Under the pieces are notes generated by a model. The model was not told the DNA's origin. It made no database searches and saw nothing but the letters and a program-made list of their open reading frames with translations. A stretch of 27,232 nucleotides of DNA from Candidatus Omnitrophota bacterium (lineage in GTDB: Bacteria; Omnitrophota; Gorgyraeia; Gygaellales; Profunditerraquicolaceae), in NCBI GenBank assembly GCA_016867095.1, contig VGKK01000003.1, forward strand, positions 1 through 27,232. The letters run 5' to 3'. Positions 22,971-27,232 of this stretch are shown piece by piece. The position numbers and the translations under genes were made by a program. Position 1 is the first letter of the stretch. The number at the start of each line of letters is the position of its first letter.

Positions 22971-23244
22971 TGAGCAGATGATTTATGGAGCCCGCCGAAG
23001 GCGGCGACATAAATCATAGGCACAAAGTGCCGTCTGCGAATTTAACCCAGCACTAATTTTTATAAAGCCTTATCTCTATCTCATAAGGGATGATGCCAAT
23101 GCAACCCCTATGAGTTAACTTTAAGCGTTTAATAAAATTAGTGCTGGGTAAGTTCGGACAAATAACTTATGTTCGCTTGCCGCACAAGCGGCACACCGGC
23201 TGTTCCGATACGGCCGGGTGCTCGCTCCATAAGTTATGTCCTCA
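22971..23244. repeat. REP/BIME-like structured repeat, copy R4 (full form)
   Basis: This 274-bp copy runs between TGAG (22971-22974) and CTCA (23241-23244). Hairpin 1: CAGA-TGATTTATG pairs with CATAAATCA...TCTG, with inner CCGCC/GGCGG and an extra GGCAC/GTGCC stem, and closes with CGAA (23037-23040). Hairpin 2 (23046-23148) is nearly identical to R2. Hairpin 3 has ATAACTTATG/CATAAGTTAT arms, a GCCGC/GCGGC stem, and an ACCGGC/GCCGGGT stem with loop TTCCGATA. The element fills most of the 312-bp gap 22953-23264 between the sigma and anti-sigma genes, and nothing else is seen there. Confidence 0.88.
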
Positions 23245-23264
23245 CTTCAATAGACGTATAAACA

Positions 23265-23870
23265 TCATAAATCTAACGCAAAACCCTTGCTTTTAAAACA
23301 TTCCCTTAAGCGCTCCATTAGCCTGGACTTACGCATATCTATCGCCCCGCGGGAAACTCTTAAATGCCCCATTAGATCCTCTAATGCCAACCCCCGGTTT
23401 ATATGGAGTTCCAGGAAATATTTGTCATCTCTTCCCAGCGCTTCCACGCACTCCGCCAAACGCAGAAGCCTTTCCTTATGGCTCAACACAACCCTGATAC
23501 CGGCGGATTCATCCGGTAATATTTCCCGCAAGCTCAATTCCGCGCCATCTTCCTCGTCTATAGAAACCGCGGGTTTTAATCTACGAATATAATCAATGGT
23601 AAAGTTAACGCTGACCTGCCTTAGCCAGCTGGCAAGGCTGCAGCCATTCCTGCCCTTAAAAGTTCTTAACCTTTTAAAATTATCTTTGACCAGGGCGAGG
23701 ATAATTTCTTGAAACAGGTCATTGACAGCCTCTTCTGTCGCCGGATAACCTTTTATCTTTAAGACGCTATGAATGTAATTGTAGATAAGGCGGGAATATT
23801 TATTGACGAATTCATCCCAGGATTTCTTGTCAGCGGCAACGCACCTCTGGACAAACTCCAAATCATCCAT
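23265..23870 (-). CDS. ECF-type RNA polymerase sigma factor
   Basis: This 201-residue sigma-70 family protein has regions 2 and 4 only, as expected for an extracytoplasmic-function sigma factor. Region 2 includes NDLFQEIILALVKDNFKRLRTFKG and SLASWLRQVSVNFTIDYIRR (promoter melting and -10 contact). Region 4 (about 140-192) ends in the helix-turn-helix ALEDLMGHLRVSRGAIDMRKSRLMERL. It probably directs polymerase to envelope-response genes, including its neighbours. No ribosome binding site precedes the ATG. Instead a palindrome holding a -10 box abuts it, so the mRNA may be leaderless. The C-terminal ALDL and stop lie in a short flank that is also found next to repeat R3. Confidence 0.9.
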   Translation of the reverse strand: MDDLEFVQRCVAADKKSWDEFVNKYSRLIYNYIHSVLKIKGYPATEEAVNDLFQEIILALVKDNFKRLRTFKGRNGCSLASWLRQVSVNFTIDYIRRLKPAVSIDEEDGAELSLREILPDESAGIRVVLSHKERLLRLAECVEALGRDDKYFLELHINRGLALEDLMGHLRVSRGAIDMRKSRLMERLRECFKSKGFALDL

Positions 23871-23906
23871 ACCGGGTATTATACTACCCGGTTACTTCTG
23901 GCGCAA
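23871..23906 (-). promoter_or_regulatory. Promoter with -10 box inside an 8-bp palindrome, directly before the sigma gene
   Basis: On the minus strand, a perfect TATAAT (23878-23883) lies 17 bp after TTGCGC (23901-23906, a partial -35). The -10 box sits between and within inverted ACCGGGTA (23871-23878) and TACCCGGT (23885-23892). The expected transcription start, about 7 nt past the -10 box, falls on or next to the ATG. The palindrome could be a repressor operator or an RNA hairpin. Confidence 0.55.
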
Positions 23907-23919
23907 ACAAAAATTGGGG

Positions 23920-26103
23920 CTATTTAAAGAGCGTATTAGAGATAATGAATGAAGCAAAGACAATGGAAACCATGGACATCAGTTTAATCAAGATATTTAA
24001 GCTTGGGCCCGAGGTGTCTTTAAAGGGGTCGCCCACGGTATCGCCGACCACGCCGGCTTTGTGGGCATTTGAACCTTTACCGCCGTGATGGCCTTCCTCA
24101 ATATATTTCTTGGCATTATCCCAGGCCCCGCCGGAATTGGCCATCATCACCGCCAGCACAAAACCAGATACAGTCGCTCCGGTTAAAAGCCCGGCTACGC
24201 CGTCAATACCGACTAATATCCCCACCGCGATGGGCGCGATAATCGCGGTCAGAGATGGTAAAATCATCTCTTTTTGCGCGGCAGCGGTGGCAATATTCAC
24301 GCACTTGGCATAATCGGGTTTTGCGCTGCCTTCCATTATCCCGATTATCTCTTTAAACTGGCGCCTGACTTCCATCACAATTTTACCTGCAGCCCTGCCC
24401 ACCGCGCGCATAGTCATAGAGCAAAATAAAAAAGGAAGCATGCCGCCTAAGAATAGGCCGACTAATATCTTGGGGTTCATCATACTTAAGTCCAAATGCA
24501 TAGTCAGTCCGCGCTGCTGGACAATTAAATTAACTTGGTCGCGGTAAGCCGCGATTAAGGCTAAGGCAGTCAAGGCTGCCGAGCCAATGGCAAAACCTTT
24601 GCCGGTAGCCGCGGTAGTATTACCTAATGCATCCAGGGCATCCGTCCTCTTTCTTACTTCCGGGGGTAAATGCGACATCTCGGCGTTGCCGCCGGCATTA
24701 TCCGCCACCGGGCCATAGGCATCAGTGGCCAAGGTAATGCCTAAAGTAGAAAGCATACCCACCGCGGAAATAGCTACGCCATAAAGCCCCATTTCCGGGC
24801 TGGTTAAGCCTCCTGCCAAAAAGTAACTTGCCACTATTGCCAGGCACACGATAATCACCGGAAGCGCGGTGGACATCATTCCCACAGCCAGCCCGCCGAT
24901 AATCACCGTGGCCGGCCCGGTAAGGGACTGGTCGGCAATAAAGCGCGTGGGCTTAAAACTACTGGAGGTATAATATTCTGTGCAAAGCCCAATCAAAACC
25001 CCGGCTAAAAGGCCGGCTAATACCGCCCAATAAACGCCGATATGCCCCAAGCCCAAAGACTTCCAGACCAAAAAGAAGGAAATTACCGCCACTAAAAATG
25101 AACTCATAAATACGCCCTTACGCAATGCCGCCAGCAAAACGCTCTGCGCGGCTTGTTCTTTACTTCTGACAAAAAATGTTCCTATAATAGAAGAAATGAC
25201 GCCCACTGCCGCCATGACCATCGGCACAGTGACCCCGGCTGTGCCTAAACCCGCGGCCACGCCTAATGCCGAAGTCGCCACAATGGAACCCACATAAGAC
25301 TCGTAAAGGTCAGCGCCCATTCCCGCCACATCCCCGACATTATCTCCGACGTTGTCGGCGATAACCGCCGGATTGCGCGGGTCATCCTCGGGGATTCCCG
25401 CCTCTACCTTTCCCACTAAATCCGCGCCTACATCCGCGGCTTTAGTAAAAATCCCGCCGCCCACGCGCGCAAAAAGCGCCTGGGAACTGGCGCCCATGCC
25501 AAAACAAAGCATAGTGGAAGTAATCGCGGTAATTTTGTCCGTACCGAGAGGCAGCGGATGGCCCATAAAAACCCAATTCAAATGCTGGCCAAGCCACCCA
25601 GGCATCCAGGCGGGAACAGTATAGCTTCCGTAATAAAGGTTAAGAAAATAATACCAGATGCTCAAATCTAACAGCCCCAGCCCCACTACCACCAAACCCA
25701 TAACCGCGCCGCTGGAAAATGCCACGCGCAGCCCCGAATTTAAACTCTTCATTGCCGCGGCGGCAGTGCGGTTGGAAGACTGGGTGGCAATATTCATCCC
25801 GATGAAGCCGGACAAGCCGGAAAATAATCCGCCGGTCAAAAAGGCAAAAGGCACAAAGATAACCAGGTATTTCTTCAACGCTAAAACTAAAAGGATGCAA
25901 AAGACTACTAAGAAGAACAAAGATACGCCCATATATTGCCGCTTAAGATAGGCCTTGGACCCCACCCTGACTGCCTGGGCAATCTCTTTCATCCGGTCGC
26001 TGCCTTGGTCTTTTTTAAGAATAGAAAACGCTAAATATGCCGCGAATATCAGCGCGGCGATGGAACCTACCGGCGCCAGTAACAACAAATCAAAGCCAGC
26101 CAT
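23920..26103 (-). CDS. hppA: K+-dependent membrane pyrophosphatase (H+ or Na+ pumping)
   Basis: This 727-residue integral membrane pump couples pyrophosphate hydrolysis to H+ or Na+ export across the inner membrane. About 16 hydrophobic helices are expected. The pyrophosphate-binding motif DVGADLVGKVE and the acidic DNVGDNVGDVAGMGADLYESYVGS are intact, as is GVVGDTVGDPFKDTSGPSLN near the C-terminus. In GNTTAATGKGFAIGSA, Ala stands where K+-independent enzymes have Lys, so it should need K+. Whether it pumps H+ or Na+ cannot be settled by eye. Such pumps save ATP in energy-limited anaerobes, fitting the acetate genes. AAGGAG precedes the ATG. It starts 15 bp after the small membrane protein gene. 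Confidence 0.96.
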   Translation of the reverse strand: MAGFDLLLLAPVGSIAALIFAAYLAFSILKKDQGSDRMKEIAQAVRVGSKAYLKRQYMGVSLFFLVVFCILLVLALKKYLVIFVPFAFLTGGLFSGLSGFIGMNIATQSSNRTAAAAMKSLNSGLRVAFSSGAVMGLVVVGLGLLDLSIWYYFLNLYYGSYTVPAWMPGWLGQHLNWVFMGHPLPLGTDKITAITSTMLCFGMGASSQALFARVGGGIFTKAADVGADLVGKVEAGIPEDDPRNPAVIADNVGDNVGDVAGMGADLYESYVGSIVATSALGVAAGLGTAGVTVPMVMAAVGVISSIIGTFFVRSKEQAAQSVLLAALRKGVFMSSFLVAVISFFLVWKSLGLGHIGVYWAVLAGLLAGVLIGLCTEYYTSSSFKPTRFIADQSLTGPATVIIGGLAVGMMSTALPVIIVCLAIVASYFLAGGLTSPEMGLYGVAISAVGMLSTLGITLATDAYGPVADNAGGNAEMSHLPPEVRKRTDALDALGNTTAATGKGFAIGSAALTALALIAAYRDQVNLIVQQRGLTMHLDLSMMNPKILVGLFLGGMLPFLFCSMTMRAVGRAAGKIVMEVRRQFKEIIGIMEGSAKPDYAKCVNIATAAAQKEMILPSLTAIIAPIAVGILVGIDGVAGLLTGATVSGFVLAVMMANSGGAWDNAKKYIEEGHHGGKGSNAHKAGVVGDTVGDPFKDTSGPSLNILIKLMSMVSIVFASFIISNTLFK

Positions 26104-26118
26104 TTTTCTACTCCTTGG

Positions 26119-26367
26119 TTAATTAAGTTTTTTCGGTTTCTCTTCCACAATTGTTGCTTGCACGTCTACCGCGCCGTCGCGCCTGGCGGCGCAGGAAATT
26201 ATCTTACGCGTCAGAATATAGCTGTTGAGGAGAAAAAGCAAAATCAACGTTGCCTCTATTGCCAGCCAATAGAGCGGCCGGAAAAAAATCCAGCCCAAGA
26301 ACAGATTGAAAATTATCAATAAAGGCAAAATGCAGCCGCTGCGGCTAAAGAATACAAAGGATTTCAT
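26119..26367 (-). CDS. Small membrane protein, two helices, unknown function
   Basis: This 82-residue protein has two hydrophobic segments (about 11-32 and 33-52: LPLLIIFNLFLGWIFF and PLYWLAIEATLILLFLLNSYIL) and a hydrophilic tail rich in charged residues (CAARRDGAVDVQATIVEEKPKKLN). No family is recognised. It begins 1 bp after the stop of the 112-residue protein gene and ends 15 bp before hppA, so it is likely cotranslated with the former and cotranscribed with hppA. Confidence 0.7.
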   Translation of the reverse strand: MKSFVFFSRSGCILPLLIIFNLFLGWIFFRPLYWLAIEATLILLFLLNSYILTRKIISCAARRDGAVDVQATIVEEKPKKLN

Positions 26368-26368
26368 C

Positions 26369-26707
26369 CTAACGATAAACCTTAAAGCCCGGCAGGCGGT
26401 CGGTTTTTAGTCTTTGGAAACGCTCATCATCAACGCTCATCAGCGCCTTAATATAGCGCCAGGGGATAAGGATGTTGGCTTTGACTTTTTCCTTTACCTG
26501 TTTATCCTGCGGGATTAAATTGCCTTTTTCGTCCCACCAGATTCCCAGCTCATAAGCGGGGTTTTCTATCCAGATACCTTCGTTGTCAATGCCGGTCACC
26601 ATCGCCCATACTTCATCCTTGTAAATCTGAAAAAGAGGTAAGTCCGCCCTGATCTCGTCAGAAAATTTAAAAAGCACTAACTTGCCCTGCAGCTCTTCTA
26701 TGCGCAT
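26369..26707 (-). CDS. Uncharacterised 112-residue protein
   Basis: This is a soluble protein of unknown function. It is beta-rich in appearance (KLVLFKFSDEI, EVWAMVTGIDNEGIWIENPAYELGIWW), followed by a segment that names a residue set typical of ligand-surface proteins (ANILIPWRYIKALMSVDD). The overall pattern, a short barrel with an IPW..I motif, is like small conserved proteins that sit on RNA or membranes, but I cannot assign a family. The ATG at 26705-26707 (MRIEELQGK) was chosen because AGGAGG lies 5-6 nt upstream. The longer frame starting at 26755 overlaps the nitroreductase and lacks that support. Confidence 0.72.
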   Translation of the reverse strand: MRIEELQGKLVLFKFSDEIRADLPLFQIYKDEVWAMVTGIDNEGIWIENPAYELGIWWDEKGNLIPQDKQVKEKVKANILIPWRYIKALMSVDDERFQRLKTDRLPGFKVYR

Positions 26708-26736
26708 ATCCGCCTCCTGGTAATTTTTTCCATTGT

Positions 26737-27232
26737 TCATGTAAATTTCTCCCAATGGATTATCTCTTTGGCGCTCCTCTTCTCTGCCGGCCGCAAGTTG
26801 TCTGCTGACATAGGGTAACCCAAGGCGATGAGGCTGACCAGTTTAAATGCCGGCGGGACATTCAATAATTCGCTGACCTGGCCGCAATAAGGTTTTTTAT
26901 CGCCGGCTATCCAACAGGAGCCAATGCCCAGGCCGGTTGCGGCAAGGAGTATATTTTGCGTGGCCGCGCAGCCGTCTTCCAGGTAATACTTGGTGTCGGA
27001 ACAAAATACGGCAATACCGGCTTTGGCCAAGGCCATAAACCTGCCGTTATCCGCCAGGGCCGCTATTTTCTTTAAAGTTTCCGGTTCGGTAATCACCACA
27101 AATTCCCAGGGCTGGACATTTCTGGCAGTCGGCGCGAAACGGGCGGCATCCACCAGTTTTTCCAGGAGCTTCCGGGGTACGGGTTTATCCTGATATTCCC
27201 TGATGCTCCTGCGGCTCTTTATTAGCTCTATT
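26737..27232 (-). CDS. Nitroreductase family protein (5' end outside the window)
   Basis: This is an FMN-dependent nitroreductase-fold protein whose N-terminus lies beyond the right edge. The frame is open to the window end and reads ...IELIKSRRSIREYQDKPVP, then LVDAARFAPTARNVQPWEFVVI. That gives the Arg-rich FMN phosphate-binding start (SRRSIR) and the APTARNVQPW block. GLGIGSCWIAG and LVSLIALGYP are the conserved C-terminal parts. A GTG at 27151-27153 is an internal codon, not the start. Substrates of this family are broad (nitro compounds, quinones, enones), so the role is not assigned. The next gene starts 29 bp downstream. Confidence 0.92.
   Translation of the reverse strand, partial: IELIKSRRSIREYQDKPVPRKLLEKLVDAARFAPTARNVQPWEFVVITEPETLKKIAALADNGRFMALAKAGIAVFCSDTKYYLEDGCAATQNILLAATGLGIGSCWIAGDKKPYCGQVSELLNVPPAFKLVSLIALGYPMSADNLRPAEKRSAKEIIHWEKFT

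Noticed and set aside
9109..23244. The TGAG...CTCA repeats as integron attC sites or a CRISPR array
   Set aside because: They contain several hairpins, lack the attC R/L box consensus, do not follow single-gene cassettes, and have no integrase. The copies are kilobases apart, so there is no spacer-repeat array.

Overview
This 27.2 kb window is a bacterial chromosome segment in which every supportable gene lies on the minus strand. It reads from a nitroreductase (5' part missing) at the right edge to a DEAD-box helicase (3' part missing) at the left edge. The gene set suggests an uncultured, Gram-negative-type anaerobic fermenter: pta/ackA acetate formation, GTP-type PEP carboxykinase, a K+-dependent membrane pyrophosphatase, a lipoprotein, and short overlapping operons. 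Protein flavour and the abundant structured intergenic repeats point me towards Omnitrophota or a relative. That is inference, because no rRNA or marker gene set is present.

Right part (23.9-27.2 kb): nitroreductase, a 112-residue unknown protein, a small membrane protein, and hppA. Middle-right (16.8-23.9 kb), the most unusual part: an ECF sigma factor whose -10 box lies inside a palindrome directly before its start codon, a soluble zinc-finger anti-sigma-like protein, a single-pass membrane CHAT protease with TPR repeats, a three-helix membrane protein, a lipoprotein and an exported Asp-box propeller protein. I propose this is an envelope-sensing circuit in which the CHAT protease acts on the anti-sigma branch. 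That is a hypothesis.

Middle (9.2-16.8 kb): a small coiled-coil membrane protein, trxA, a BioD/DRTGG P-loop protein, pta, ackA, a DJ-1/PfpI protein, panD, def, a Cys-rich DUF6485-like protein, lipA and trxB. Left part (0-9.1 kb): pckG (interrupted by a one-base frameshift), purC, a UPF0104 flippase-like protein, a NYN nuclease and a metallo-beta-lactamase-fold protein with unusually long overlaps, then a CmpX-like membrane protein with its own promoter, a CopB-type metal ATPase, plsC and the DEAD-box helicase.

Four intergenic copies (9.1, 16.8, 18.7 and 23.0 kb) belong to one structured repeat family. The boundaries are inverted TGAG...CTCA, the hairpins are closed by TGAG/CGAA, and the stem bases differ between copies while pairing is kept. 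It resembles a REP/BIME family. Each copy ends just upstream of a start codon, and one supplies the trxB stop codon. A second kind of repeat, long imperfect hairpins made of short words such as CCAATAACCAA or TTGTGACTTG, fills most other gaps. I saw no tRNA, rRNA, CRISPR array or transposase.
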